64,000 nucleotides of DNA from Helichrysum umbraculigerum (GCA_949592205.1 CATIUR010000001.1:315412750-315476749), one strand, 5' to 3'. Shown: positions 10,726 through 23,245, counted from the first letter of the stretch. A program made the numbers and translations. The notes: generated from the sequence alone by a model not told the origin.

Positions 10726-13114
10726 TGTAACACCCCCAAATTTAATGATTTGCGGAAGCTTGATTTAGGTGTTACTAATTAATAACAAAGCACAAAGATA
10801 TATAGTAAACGACTCTATATGCGTCGTTTTAACAAAATATATTGATAATTGAAATGTTTACAACATTTAAAGCTTTACATAGCTCGAGTTAAAATAAAAA
10901 GAGATTTCAGTACATAAGTACTTGTACAAAATATACTAATGCAAGAAAATCTCAATCGTCTGTATGCTGACTCGAGCTAAAGTCCTGAAGCAGAAACATC
11001 CTACTGCTTGGTACCTGCGATACATGCTAAAAGGTCAGCTAAAAGCTGGTGAGCTCACAGGTTTGAAATCAGTTAATATAGTATGAACCGCAAGATTTAA
11101 ATAATGAATTGCATCCAGCAATTAAATGATAGTAATCGTGTATACAGCCATGAGCACATAGTTGAGCTTAACTCGAGGGCCGGGTCCCCTATAGAGAATT
11201 CCGGGCGGGGTGCCTCCACGAATGCCTAATCAACATTCGTCTTCCCAAATATTAGTACGTCCGTTTACCCGGTTAGTGCTTGCTAACCCGAACGAGGAGG
11301 GTCAATCCTATATGGTACCATATACTAATATTCACGCTACAACGTATTAACAACTATGCTGACGGAGGACTTTAAATGATTAGTTTCGAAAAACTCATGT
11401 AGTATATGAAATGTTTGTACTTGCGTTCACATGTTAAAATTGAGCAATATATCACACCCCTGAGTAAAACAGTAAAAAGAGGGGCTATGAGACTCACCTG
11501 AGTCGTTGAGTTTATGAAAATAAACTGAGAATGATTAGCCGAGTATGAAGTCCAAAGACTTGTAACCTGAGGGTTTCCACGACACGCGATGGTTATAATA
11601 TGCGAAGGTATCTAATAAGACTACCATGTAGTTGTTCGTCCAACTATAATGTCCAAATGTTCCCAATTCGGTGGATAGTTTAAGTGTTTGAAAATATGTA
11701 CGGCCCGTTGGTGACGGATTTGTAATAATAATCTCAACTATTATTATTTTGATTTCGTGTCGTTTTACTAGAAAAATGTGTTTTGATTGTGTTTTAGAAG
11801 CCGTTACGGAATCTAAGTATGGGGGTCCGGGAGCAGCGCCCCTGGTAGCGAGGTCCAAGGGGCGGCAGCCCCTGGCAGGGTCCAAGGGGCAGAGCCCCTG
11901 GCTGGGGTCGAGCTGCCAGGTCAGCTTGAAAAATTTTTATTTCTACTATATTGCTTTGACGAAAAACGCATCTGGGATCTGAATTTGGGTAAATCTGATT
12001 TGTGCGACGTTGGGTGCGACGTCGCAGGTAGGATTGCGACGTTGAGCATGACGTCGCTAAAGGCGACGTTTCGCAATTTAATGCGACGTTAAGGATGATG
12101 TCGCTATACGCGACGTTGTTGATTTTAGCGACGTAGTAGGCGACGTCGCTATGTGCGACTTCGCAATTCAATGCGACGTTATGTGCGATGTCGCTAAGGC
12201 GACGTTATTGATTTCTGTGCGACGTTATACGCGACGTCGCAAAGGCTCCAGGCCAGATGCGACGTTACGGGCTGTTGGCCGGATTTTGTGTCGAAAACGA
12301 GTTTCCCGGCCGCCGTTCGGTCCAATATTTTTACCCAACCCAAAAATGGACATTTTAAGTGTATACAAACAACCACAAGTCGAAAATAAAGGAAATCGAA
12401 GAGTTTCGAGAATTGTCGGAAACTTACAAAGTGTCGGATCAAAAATCCGAAAAGATAGGATGATAGATCGGGATGCCGTGGTCGTTCTTTTCCAAAGGAG
12501 TAGTATGTTTCGCATGCGTTTTATGTTGTTATTTTGCGATTTTAATAGGTGGTGGGGGTTTGTGATTTGAGAGAAAAAGAAGAGAGGAGAGAGAGAGGAA
12601 AAGAGAAAATGAGAGAAAGAGAAAGAGAGAGATGGAGGTTGTAGGTGGAAGCCCACTTTTCAGCCTCCGTCTCCATGCTCCGTGCGGTGTTCGTTTTCTC
12701 CGTCTTTTAACGTTTCAATAATTATTTTACGTATTAAATGGTAAGTTTTAAAATACAAATTTATTACGCGATATTTTATTTAAATATTTTACTAATCAAT
12801 TTATATTTGAGTTATAAAATGTAAGTTATTTTGTACGATACGAATTGTAATTAGAATATTATCAGAATAATATTTTTGACATAATGTTACTATATAATGT
12901 CACGTTATTTAATAAAATTGGTCACCAACGTCCGTATTTAATTGATTCGAAATACATTCGATTTAAATTGCGTACGATTTAATCAAATCGCATTTTCGTA
13001 TATATTCAACAATATATATAATTCGATACATTAATTAGCCTAATACAGAACTAATTACATGTATTAACATATGATTAGGCACTAATTACTAGTCCTAATT
13101 TGGCGGTTGTTACA
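10726..13114 (-). repeat. 5' LTR of element A
   Basis: 2389 bp, nearly identical to 2691-5078. It has the same hairpin, splice donor (boundary 11497/11498 on the minus strand), GCGACGT cluster (about 11999-12271) and CT-rich tract. Differences include an extra A near 11776 and single changes near 10776, 12188, 12322, 12391 and 13107. Confidence 0.95.
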
Positions 13115-13119
13115 TCTAC
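13115..13119. other. Target site duplication of element A, right copy (TCTAC)
   Basis: Matches 2686-2690 and restores the uninterrupted protease sequence seen in element A near 8310-8330. Confidence 0.95.
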
Positions 13120-14367
13120 AGTGTACTTAACATCTAAGGCAACAGGAGTGATGTCAAGTAATGGGCAAAAGTCATCGGAGATAAAGCTTCTATCAGCACC
13201 AGTATCAAATAAAACAGAAGCAGTTAAGTTGTTGAGGAGGAACATACCCGAGACCACATTCGGGTCTTGGCGGGCGTCCCCAGATTTGATGACGAAGGCT
13301 CTACTTCGGGTGTTGTTGTTGTTACTGTTGCGGTTGTTGTGGTTGTTGTTGTTATTCTTCAGCTTTGGGCACGTGTCCCTGAAGTGCCCGGGGTTTCCAC
13401 AATCAAAGTAGACTTTGGGTGTCCTGGTGTTGTTAGGGTTGTTGTTGGTAGGAGAGTGGCAATCTTTGGTGAGGTGGCCGTTCCTCTTGCAATTGTTGCA
13501 ATAGGGACCACAGGAACCTTCGTGGTGGCGGCTGCACTTGGAACAATAGGGTTTGCTCCCAGTGTAGCCCCGTTTGATGTCTGTGGTGGTGTTGTAGGCT
13601 TTGATGGTGTCGGATTTCTTGTTTTGTTGGTTTGGGTGGTTGTTGTGGTAGTCGGACCACTTTCTTTTGTTGTTGTTGGAAGATGAAGTGAGTGGTTCAG
13701 AATCTTGGCTCATTGCCATCAGGTCTTGGGCCAGTAGGATTGCACCGTCAATGGTGGCTTGGTTTGAAGAGGCAACATGCCCCCGAACAGGCTCAGGAAG
13801 ACCAAGGATGTACTTCCTGATTTTATCAGGTTCTGTGCTTACCATGGCTGGGCGGAGGGCAGCGAGTTGTTGGAATCTGGTGGTATAACCATCGATGTCA
13901 CCACCCTGAACCTTTAGGTTCCAGAACTCCTCGTCCAGCTTTTGGAGTTTGGCGATAGAGCAGTATTTGGCAGTGAGTTTTGCTTTCAAGTCCTCCCAAG
14001 TTAGTTGGTAGGCAGTGTCAGCACCCACTGATTGGGTATATGAGTTCCACCAAGAGTGGGCATCATCTTCGAGAGAGCATGTAGCGAAGTTTACTTTGTC
14101 ATTTTCTGCGCATTTGCTGACACGGAAAACAGTTTCCATCTTTTCGAACCATCTGATTAGTGCGATGGCTCCTTCAGTACCCTTGAAGCTCGTGGGTTTG
14201 CAGCTCTGAAAGTCCTTGTAAGAACAAGGTTTAGCAGCAGGGGTTTCAGCGGCATCACTGTTCCTCGCGGAATTTTGTGGAGTATTCCGAGCCAAGGCTT
14301 CAGTAACAGCCTGGGTTATAAGGGATGTAAGCTGAGCATCGGTGTATGGTCTTGACTTCGGCGGCAT
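13115..14367 (-). pseudogene. gag-pol: Gag and N-terminal protease of element B, truncated by element A
   Basis: Starts MPPKSRPYTD and runs through the Gag domain, two zinc-knuckle regions and the DTGA protease active site before entering the LTR of A. The first knuckle (CNNCKRNGHLTKDC) is intact. In the second the leading Cys is Tyr (VYFDCGNPGHFRDTC), so it cannot bind zinc normally. The Asn-rich linker is short and interrupted by His, Arg and Ser. The rest of the polyprotein is at 1-2690. It is closely similar to the A Gag and of the same family. Confidence 0.9.
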
Positions 14368-14661
14368 GATTCTTCAATAAAAGAAATGAAGATACATAAG
14401 ATTTTGTAAGAAAATTGTATTTGTCTCAGATGTACATGTATAAGGCGGTAATACATAACATCAATATGAAGAAGAAATATGGCAATCAGTATAAGTAGAA
14501 TCAGCAAGGAATATTTGATAGATAATACGAGTTCAAAGGTTACATCCCACGGATGTATTACAAAAGGTGTCGGGAATTGTTACATCCGACCGAATTATAG
14601 AGTAGCGCTTAGATAGTTATTAGACTACAAGATAGATTACAAGACAAGGACTACACTAGTC

Positions 14662-15147
14662 TTAACGTAGATTAATCTGCTCCATCATTTCGATGAGACG
14701 ATCCACCGTATTTGCAAGTATGCTGGCTTGTCGGGCATTGTCTTCAGCCAATGCTAGTCGCTGTACCAATCCACGGGTATATTCTTCCGTTTCCCGTGAG
14801 CGTTGTTCACACACTTCTAGTCTGTGTTTCAAAAGAGCGGTTTCCACGCTTATCTCCACCACTTTGTTGAAAAGAATGTCTACGTTATTAACGGTGGATT
14901 CGTGATCCTTAGAGACTTGTGCAATGCGTTCGAGGGATGTAAGTCTCCAGTTTTCGTTTTTTTCCTGCAACACGACATCCATGGTGCGAAGTCGCTGCTC
15001 GTGTTGGTTCACCCTAGCGGCTAAGGCTGGCAAGGTGAAGTGAGTGGGGTACGGGCCAGCTCGAGGCAACCTGGCGTTCCTCCTTGCTACCCTTGGGTTC
15101 TGCGACCCGGATTGAGAGCGCGATGAATTGGGTGGGATGTTTGCCAT
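14662..15147 (-). CDS. Accessory coiled-coil ORF upstream of gag in element B
   Basis: 161 codons, the counterpart of 9912-10397 with identical length, start and stop positions. Changes cluster in two patches (the LEVCEQRSRETEEYTRG region and positions 76-90), while the basic N-terminus and the C-terminal VDRLIEMMEQINLR are unchanged. The frame stayed open although pol of B has two nonsense codons. It lies 294 bp upstream of gag. Function unknown; a Gag-associated or RNA-binding coiled-coil protein is a guess from composition. Confidence 0.7.
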   Translation of the reverse strand: MANIPPNSSRSQSGSQNPRVARRNARLPRAGPYPTHFTLPALAARVNQHEQRLRTMDVVLQEKNENWRLTSLERIAQVSKDHESTVNNVDILFNKVVEISVETALLKHRLEVCEQRSRETEEYTRGLVQRLALAEDNARQASILANTVDRLIEMMEQINLR

Positions 15148-15459
15148 TTCTGAGACAAAGCGTTAGAGAAAGTGAGGCCTATGATCATATAGTTCCTATA
15201 TAATATAGCCTATTGAGTTTCTAGCATAAACATGTTTAAGTCTCGGTTCTCTCGAGGTCAGAGTCTTCTATTGTACCCTGTTCAGCCATAACTACTTTCA
15301 GATCTTACATCATCTTTGCTTAATTGTACATAGTTTATCAGGCTATGTTAAATTAAACTCGTATGATGTAATCACTGAACCAGTTATACCTAATAAGGAA
15401 TACTGCCTAATGGTCATAGTCTAGGCCCACTGAATGCAACCTAGTTCACTATAACCTTA

Positions 15460-15472
15460 GGCTCTGATACCA
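15460..15472 (-). other. Primer binding site of element B (initiator tRNA-Met)
   Basis: TGGTATCAGAGCC on the minus strand, three bases inside the 5' LTR boundary, as in A. Confidence 0.9.
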
Positions 15473-15475
15473 ATC

Positions 15476-17696
15476 TTTAACACCCCCAAATTTAATGATT
15501 TGCGAAAGCACGATTTGGGTGTTACTAATTAATATACAAAGCACCAAGATATATAGTAAACGACTCTATATGCGTCGTTTAAACAACATAGATTTATAAC
15601 ATAAATGTTTACATCAGTTAAAGCTTTACATAGCTCGTGTTCGAATAATTGAAAGATTTCAATACATAAACACTGTTACAAAATATGTTAATGCAATGAA
15701 ATCTCAAATGTTTGCATGCTGACTCGAGCTATCAAAATCCTGAACGGGCAGTCCAAAACCTACTGTTGTGTACCTGCGATACATGCTAAAATGGGTCAGC
15801 TAAAGCTGGTGAGCTCACAGGTTTGAAATCAAGTAATATAGTATGAACCGCAAGATTTAATAATGATTTGCATCCAGCAAATGAGAAATATATATGTATA
15901 CAATCATGAGCACATAGTTGAGCTTAACTCGAGGGTCGGGTCCCCTATAGAGAATTCCGGGCGAGGTGCCTCCACGAGTGCCTAATCAACACTCGTCTTC
16001 CCAAATATTAGTACGTTCGTTTACCCGGTTAGTGCTTGCTAACCCGAACGAGGAGGGTCAATCCTATATGGTACCATATACTAATATTCACGCTACAACG
16101 TATTAACAACTATGCTGACGGAGGACTTTAAACGATTAGTGTGAAACTCATGTAGTATATAAAAGTTGTACTTGCGTTCACACGTTAAAAATAAGCATTA
16201 TATCACACCCCTGAGTAAAATAGTAAAAAGAGGGGCCATGAGACTCACCTGAGTCTCATGAGCGTTTAAATAAACGTAAGTTGATTAGCCGAGAATGAAG
16301 TCCAAAGACTTGTAACCTGAGGGTGTCCACGACACGCGATGGTTATAAACATGATTGGGTATCTCAAAAGATCACCCTTGTAGTCGTTCGCTCAACTAAA
16401 ATGTCCAAATTTCCACCATTTGGTTGATGTGTATAAGTATTTGAAAATGTGTACGGCCCGTTGGTGACGGTCTGTAATAATAATCCATAAGTGTTATTAT
16501 TATTCGTTTCGTTCTACGTTTAGGAAAAGTATATATTTTTGTATGTTAATCATCGTTGTAAAAAGTGTAGTTGTCGTTACGCGAGTGACGAATTGTTGAG
16601 TAGAAACTCAGTTCGCAGGCCAGGTCAGTTCGGCTCGGTTCGGCTCGGTTCGGCTCGCGAGTTCGGTTCGATTCGCAACTCGGCTCGGTTCGCTGCTCGG
16701 CTCAATTCGCAGCTCGGTTCGATTCGCAGCCCGGTTCGATTCGCTGCTTGGTTCGATTCGCTGCTCGGCTCGGTTCGCTGCTCGGCTCGGTTCGCAGGAA
16801 GAACATACCTCAGCTCGCGAAACGGTCTGATCGACGGATTTCGAGCCAAAAACATGTTTTCGGGTTTCCGTTTGGTCCGATTCTTTTACCCAACCCTCTT
16901 ATGGACATTACAAGTTGTTACAAACCACTAACAAGTGAAAACACTTAAAAACGAGAGATTTCGGGTTTTGTCGGAAACTTACAAAGTGTCGGATTAAAAA
17001 TCCGAAAAGATAGCGTTGTAGATCGGGAAGTGGTGAACGTTTTTCTCCAAAGTAGTGATATGATCCGAGTGCGTTTGGTATGTTTATTTGTCGATTTTAA
17101 TGGATTGTGGAGGTGGTGGTGATTAGAGAGGAAAGAAAGAGAGAGAAAGGAGAAAGAGAGAGAGTGAGTGGAAGAGAATGAGAAGAAAGAGAGGGGAGAG
17201 TTGGAGGTTATCCTCCAACTTTTCAGTCTCCGTTCTCCGTGCGGTGTTCGTTTGCTCCGTCGTTTAAACGTTAAATAATTATTTTACATATTAAACGGTA
17301 AGTTTTAAAATACAATTTATTACGTGTTATTTTATTTAAATATTTTACTAATCGATTTATATTTGAGTTATAAAATGTAAGTTAGTTTGTTTGCGCGTTT
17401 TACATTTTTAAATCGTATAAGTTTTGTTTGTATGATCCGAATAAATACGAAATATTATCATAATAATATTTTTGATATAAAAGCGTTATTTAATAAAATT
17501 GGTCACCCACGTCCGTATTTGATTGAATCGAATACATTCGATTTAAATTGCGTACGATTTAATCAAATCGCATTTTCGTATATATTCATCAATATATATA
17601 TAATTCGATACATTAATTAGCCTAACACAGAACTAATTACATGTATTAACATATGATTAGGCACTAATTACTAGTTATAATTTGGCGGGTGGTACA
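15476..17696 (-). repeat. 5' LTR of element B
   Basis: About 2.2 kb, homologous to the A LTR at both ends and in many internal blocks but clearly diverged. Its termini have decayed (TTTAACACC at one end, GGTGGTACA at the other, against TGTAACACC and TGTTACA in A). The minus-strand donor CAG/GTGAGT is kept at 16248/16249. In place of the GCGACGT cluster it has a TCGGTTCG-type repeat (about 16622-16800). Confidence 0.85.
16622..16800. repeat. Degenerate TTCGCTGCTCGGCTCGG-type tandem repeat in the B LTR
   Basis: About ten irregular copies of a 15-20-base unit built from CTCGGTTCG and ATTCGCAGC. It occupies the same LTR position as the GCGACGT cluster of A, so the two LTRs seem to have exchanged one CpG-rich repeat for another. 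Confidence 0.75.
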
Positions 17697-19386
17697 ATTC
17701 GGCCCAACCCAACCCTAGAACTATAAAAAGTATTCTAAAACATAACCCTAACATTTTTTATCACAAAAATCGTCCATGTTGCTGTCCCAAAATTTCAGTC
17801 ACGAAGATAGGCCGATTTGACCCATTTGCGTTCATTTTCAGGCTTCGGCCAAAACTACAAAGTTGTAGATCACGAAGTTTTACCTTACCATTTTAAGTTT
17901 CGGCCTCTGAAACACTCTAGATTATTTTATAAAAATTATTTCGTAAACTGCTGCTGTTGGTGACGAATTATCAGAAACTTTTGTAAGTTTTCGATCCTAT
18001 AACTCTTGTATACGTTTGATCAATCTACGAAAATGAATTATAAGAGTGCATATCCTCATTATTCAAAGATTATAAGGTATTCCTATCGTACGGGTTCTCG
18101 TTGTCGGTATATATTCTTTCCGAATCATTCAATTAAACATATTCGATTGTTTCGTATTATCGGTTTTGTTTCGGTTCGATTCCATTGTATTCCTAGTGAT
18201 TAAACCGTTAGGGTATAATTAAAATCAGTTAATAAGTTGTTGGAAATGAGTTATATGATTATGTTTGCGGTTTGGGTTGTTTAGACAAGCGATTAGGGTT
18301 AGTTACTCATAAACCCTAAATCTGGACAGATTTGTTTATCAGTTTGAGAAGGTTATAACTTGGTCATTTTGGGATGGATTATTATGAATATTGATTCTAA
18401 ACATAAGTACTAAGAGTCTATTTCCAAATGGCATCGATTTCGTGTTCATACGATAAGTACAAGTAAGTCAAAATGATTTTACGAGTTTAGATGTCAATTC
18501 TGAGTTTTCGGTTCCTGATTTTGAGTAACTTGTGGATTTTTGAAACATATTTTAAACTAAGAATTTAGTCTTAAAATTTTAACTGGAGTAACTTTAAAGT
18601 GTCAAATAGTTTCTGTAAAAATATCATATTCTTTGTAAGTTTTAAGTATTTTAAATAAATTATAACTTTTGTGAAGTCAGAAAGTGTTGTCGGTTTAGAG
18701 CAGTTCAATTTGATGAATTTTTAAAAATAGTAAACTATTTAAATAAGTTCTGGAAAAATTAAAGGATGTTCTTAACACCATGAAATATTACTGGTAAAAT
18801 TTGCAGATTCAAATGATTTAATTAAGTCATGTTTAAAAATTCGTGAAGTTGTACAAAATTCTGGACAGAATCTGAATTTCATAACGGGGTTGATTTTTGT
18901 AAAGACACATGAGGTTTGGTTGTGAAGAAACTTAGTAGAGGTGATTTGGACTTGCGATACAATGGAAGGACATAGATATGTCTAGGTTGTAACCCGTATA
19001 CGTATATATTCATTTGTAGATTGGCAAAGTTGTTTGGTGGATTCATTTAAGGGCGATACTTACTTTGGTGTTCAAGGTGAGTTTTCGTGGCCCCGTTTTC
19101 ATAGCCCCGTTTTCATTTACATATTTTTAAATTGGGGGGGAAAGTAAGCTCACATGTTTTATCAATTTTTTTCATGCTGTGATTACATTCATTTTCATTT
19201 TAAACGTATGCTTGAAATGTGTGACACTATGTGACTTATATGCATTGAGACTTGTTGCTTACATCCATGATGTACTTCCTTGTGAAGTATTTGCCGTACA
19301 TTGAGATTGGTTGTTTACATTCGTGCTTTACCTCCTTGTAGGGTATTTGCCGTACATTGGGATTGTTGCTTACATTCGTGCTTTAC
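17697..19386. other. Gene-free interval, probably an eroded gypsy LTR in plus orientation
   Basis: No coding frame with recognisable domains. Near 17860-17930 there is the AAAGTTGTAGATCACG phrase often seen in plant gypsy LTRs. At 19074-19083 there is AAG/GTGAGT followed by GCCCCGTTTTCATAGCCCC and a G run, the same arrangement as in the A, B and C LTRs but on the plus strand. I infer a degraded LTR; no clean ends were found. Confidence 0.45.
19241..19386. repeat. Tandem repeat of about 60 bp next to copia D
   Basis: About two and a half copies of a unit containing TTACATTCGTGCTTTAC, CCTTGTAGGGTATTTGCCG and TACATTG. The last copy is cut by the D LTR at TTTAC (19382-19386), the presumed left target duplication of D. 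Confidence 0.75.
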
Positions 19387-19968
19387 TGTTGGGACATAGA
19401 GTGTGACAACAGATCTAGCTTGAAATAGGACTAGTGTAATTATTATTGTGTTTGTATATTGGTTTGGATTTGTAAAAGAATATTTGTTTTGTTAGTGATA
19501 TTCGTTAGACATATTGTTTTGTTAAGTTAGACGAATAATTAAATACAAAATAAATCATAGACGTTTGATGCGTAGCGATTCGAGATCTCAGGTCGCAGCG
19601 AGTCGAGATGTGAGGTGAGATCTGAACTCGTGTAGATTGAGTTTGGCGAGCCGAGTCACTGGGCTGACTTGGGCTGCGAGTTGGACTGAACTCTCAGGCC
19701 CATGCGAGCCGAGCCGAGACAAAATATAAAAGGTTTTTTCAATCGTGAAAAACCTTAACACTTTTGATACTTTTACATTCTGCGATTCCAGCAAACCAGA
19801 GAAAACATAACCTACGACTAGGTTTTGACGATTTATCGTTTAAAGCTAAGTCTTATTAAACGCAATAAGAACATATTCGTTGTTAGTAAGATAACACCGT
19901 ATTGAGGGATTCCGCACCTTAATACTACAGATAACGAAGTTATCGATCCTAAAACTAGGGGACTTACA
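19387..19968 (+). repeat. 5' LTR of copia D
   Basis: 582 bp, TGTTGGGACATAG at the start and GGGGACTTACA at the end. It is homologous to the E LTR but diverged. A TATA box (TATAAAAGG) at 19725-19733 marks the likely promoter, with transcription starting about 30 bp downstream. Several GCGAGTCGAG-type motifs precede it (19575-19715). Confidence 0.9.
19725..19733 (+). promoter_or_regulatory. TATA box of the D LTR
   Basis: TATAAAAGG in a GC-poor pocket after the CGAGTCG-type motif region, about 240 bp before the LTR end. Confidence 0.65.
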
Positions 19969-19970
19969 TC

Positions 19971-19982
19971 TGGTATCAGAGC
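19971..19982 (+). other. Primer binding site of copia D (initiator tRNA-Met)
   Basis: TGGTATCAGAGC two bases after the LTR end. Confidence 0.92.
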
Positions 19983-20159
19983 TTTCGGGCTAAATACGAG
20001 TGTGTTCATAAGTTTTAGTGTTATTGCGTTTTTGATTCGGGTCGTTTTTACGTGCATTCTTGCAATACTAACGATCAAAATCATTCTCTGGACATTTTAG
20101 GGTTTGTTTACAGCCGAAATTTTAAGTTTCAGTCGTAAAAATACCTTAAAAATTCGTTT

Positions 20160-20400
20160 TCGGGTTTAACAGCCGTTTCGCGAGTCGAGATTAGGGTTCC
20201 AGCGTCGCCTGCGAACCGAGTTGAACTAGCGAGTCGAACTGAGGCTTGCGAGTCGAACCAAGATCCCTCGCGAATCGACATCACTTGCGAATCGACATCT
20301 TTTAGCAATCCGAACTGAGGCTTGCGAATCGACGAATTCTACGAGTCGAGCTGAGATTGCGAGTTGAGCTGAGTCTTGCGAGTCGAGTTTTCTGAATTCG
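20160..20400. repeat. CGAGTCGAG-type motif array in the D leader
   Basis: More than ten irregular copies of GCGAGTCGA, GCGAATCGAC and GAGCTGAG between the primer site and gag. The counterpart in E is about 38970-39200. Related motifs occur in the D and E LTRs and at 30580-31240 in E. Confidence 0.7.
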
Positions 20401-20428
20401 CTGAAACAGTTTAATTTTACGTGTTAAG

Positions 20429-23245
20429 ATGTCTGACTTAAGTAGAATGATCGAAATGGACCACGAGGTGGGAAAGTCAAACGTTCCACCTAAGTTGTTA
20501 AGAATCGAGGATTACTACAATTGGAAGGACAGATTTGAATCTTTCTGTAGATTCCATGACCTATCAATCTGGATGTGTATCAAGAGTGGATACACCCCAC
20601 CTACTCAAACTGTTCAAAATGCTACTGTGGTTCTTACCTATGCGAACATGAGTGATCAAGAGAAGGAAGCTTACAGAAATGAAAATAAATCACATTCTTG
20701 CATAAAGATGTGTCTTCCTAAAGAGATTGCTCATCAACTGAAATCTTTTCATACTGCTAGAACGCTCTGGGAAGCTCTAGAGAAAAGAGGTGAGGGAAGT
20801 CCACAAGTAAGAGCTGGCAAGAGGAGTCTTCTTAAAAAGCAGTTTACTATGTTTAAAGCTTTAAAAGGAGAAGATCTTGATGCCTATGTCACGCGTTTCT
20901 ACCATCTACTAAGTGAATTAGAATACCATGAGATTGTTGAAGAAGAAGTATCTAAAACCGACAAGTTTCTTGAGGGTTTACCTTCTAAATGGGAAATGTA
21001 TGGTGTTATGATTAAGGATAATGAAACTAGGTATTCTACTATGACCTTAGAGCAAGTCATTGACAAGCTGAAAGGTTATGATTTCTCCAAGAAGTCAAGA
21101 GATAGTGATTCTGATCAGGTTCAGAACCCTGGGTTGTATCATGGAAAGTCAAGTCTTTCGACTGCGTCATCTAGTTCCACCACTGCACTGTTAGTTGGTG
21201 ATACTAGTGAAAATGGAGAAATGATTACTGAAGATCTGTGTTTTATTTCCTCCTCTGGTGATGAGACAAAGGGAAAGAATTCTGAGAAGTCACCTCAAGA
21301 GCATCAGAAGATGCCGATGAGTGTGAAATCTGCTGAACAGTAACTGTCTGTTCTTGCTTCCTTTGTGGCATCATATGAGAACTACATAGAGGGAAAGATC
21401 AATGATCCTATTCTGTTTGATGAGGATTATGAGCAGATAGATTCTGATTATCTTGAGGAATTGGAGCTTCAAGATCAACTAGCGTTGATATCTAGAAAGG
21501 TGAAGAATTTCCTCAAGAGAACTGGTAGAAAGGTGTTGGGCAATAGATCAGGGTTTGACAAAACCAAGGTCAGATGCTTTAACTGTCAGGGTATTGGTCA
21601 TTTTGCTAGAGAATGCCAAAGACCTAAAGTAGAAGCACAAGGAAAACAAGGTTCGGGAAGTACTCTCGCTTCCAAAGCCTTAGTGGTGAAGCAGTTGGAT
21701 GGCTCTTATGATTGGCAAGCTCATTCTGAGGAAGCCTTGATGGCCGAGATCGAAGAAACAACTGCTGGATCAGTTTCCTACATGCCCACTGATATGGAAC
21801 AGAGAGTAGAGGTGCCTAAGTCTGAAGTGAAGGCAAGTGATGATGACGTGCTATATATGGATTCAGCTCCAGATATGAGTCCTGAGGAATTCGTGGCACG
21901 CATGGCTGAATTACAAACTGACAAGAAGAAGGTATGTTTAGATATTCTTAATCTTGCTGATGTTTGTTACTTAGTTACTGATTTACAATCTCAGAATAGT
22001 GTCTTAACTGTGTCAAATAGCAATTTGTCATCACAACTAAATATGGATAAGGAATCCTATAAGACTGTTAGATCTGAACTTGATCAAGCCATTATGGATA
22101 TTCGTAGATTAAGTGATGATAAACATGTCTTAAAAGATAAAATTAAGTCTGATGCTTCGGATAGAACAAAACTTAGAGATACCATAAGTGAAAAATCTGT
22201 GATCATAGATGGTCTCTATATGAATATTAAAGACTTAAATGAGACAATTACTAGTAAGGATCAGGAAATAGTGAACCTTAACTTAAGGTTAATTGAGCAA
22301 AACCGTAAACTTGAGAACTATAGGACATCTCAAATGGATAAAATGTTAGATGCTCAACGTAGTGTAAAAGACAAGACTGGGTTAGGTTACAATGATGTAT
22401 CCCCGCCTTTTAATGCCAATTACACTCCTATTCCTGAAGATTCTGAGATGACTGAAGTTAATCCTGAGATTTCAGTAGCTGATAAACCTGAACAGTCAGA
22501 GGCACAGAAAGATGTTATTAAGAACGTATCATTAGGTAATAGCAAGGCTTCTCAGTTCACCAAAATACAGTTTGTATCGGGTGGAGTGATTAACGATGCT
22601 AAGACTGATGATAAAGTTGATAAGGAACAGCTTAAACCTTTAGTGCCTAAGACTCCGGATGAGAAAGCAAAAGTGAGTAAATCACGCAAGCAGATGTCAT
22701 GTTTCAAGTGTCATCAAAACGGACACGTGGCTTCGTGTTGTCCTAACAAAAAGCCTGAAACACCACATAAGCTTGTGATGGATGAAAAGACACAGACCAA
22801 CTCTAGTATGACTGTAGATGGGTTAGATGTTAAACCTAACTTAGGTAATAAACCTGTTAACATTCTTAAAAGAGATGGTAAGCATAGTGTCTCCCCACCT
22901 AAACCTAAACGGCCATATACTCAAAGTGATAAGTCTGTCCATAAGTATAGGGATGTGACTCTGTTGAGGTTTAGAACTCCAAGTAGAGGCCATAGTCATT
23001 ATGAGAGTGGTACTACTTCACGATCACATGAGTTTAATTATAATTATAATAATAGAGCTCATAATTATGTGCCTAAGAGGTTCTCCTCAAATTCACCTCT
23101 TAAGGCTGATCGTCCACAAACTCAAGCTACTTCGAAAGTAACCAAAGCTCCTGATGGGAAGGATGGTTATTTTAAAGAACTTAAGTTTGTTGATGATAAG
23201 GGACAAACCAAGACCGTAATGGCTTGGGTCCCTCTTGATAACTGA
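20429..23245 (+). pseudogene. gag: Gag of copia D, one nonsense codon
   Basis: Homologous over its whole length to the E Gag. The UBN2-type copia Gag domain lies in the first 230 residues (YYNWKDRFESFCRFHDLSIW, LWEALEKRGEG, LLSELEYHEI). TAA at 21341-21343 replaces Gln of E; the frame is open again straight after it. Downstream are a CCHC knuckle (CFNCQGIGHFAREC), an acidic linker, a long coiled coil, a second knuckle (CFKCHQNGHVASCC) and a basic Ser/Arg tail. The stop is TGA 23243-23245, overlapping pol. Confidence 0.92.

Larger units (their letters stand above)
2691..13114 (-). mobile_element. Ty3/gypsy element A (Tekay-like), complete but with broken pol, nested in B
   Basis: A full-length minus-strand element of 10424 bp with two LTRs of 2388 and 2389 bp, a PPT, a primer site and TCTAC duplications. 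I count roughly a dozen differences between the LTRs, so insertion is recent. Internal order on the minus strand is PBS, 161-codon accessory ORF, gag-protease-RT, RNase H, integrase with chromodomain-like tail. Pol carries three TGA codons and one single-base deletion, so this copy cannot make a full polyprotein. It sits in the protease region of a related element. Confidence 0.95.
1..17696 (-). mobile_element. Ty3/gypsy element B (Tekay-like), left end outside the window, interrupted by element A
   Basis: A minus-strand LTR retrotransposon. From right to left it shows a 5' LTR (15476-17696), a primer site for initiator tRNA-Met, an accessory coiled-coil ORF, gag, the start of protease, then 10.4 kb of inserted element A, then the rest of protease, reverse transcriptase, RNase H and integrase. 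The 3' end of integrase and the 3' LTR lie left of position 1. The piece at 2690 joins the piece at 13115 in protease, as shown by the uninterrupted homologous stretch near 8320 in element A. Coding is broken by two TAG codons and by the insertion. The Tekay-like assignment comes from its close similarity to A, whose integrase ends in a chromodomain-like tail. Confidence 0.9.

Noticed and set aside
17697..19386. Host gene or exon in the interval between B and D
   Set aside because: Only short frames without domains; composition and motifs fit an old LTR.
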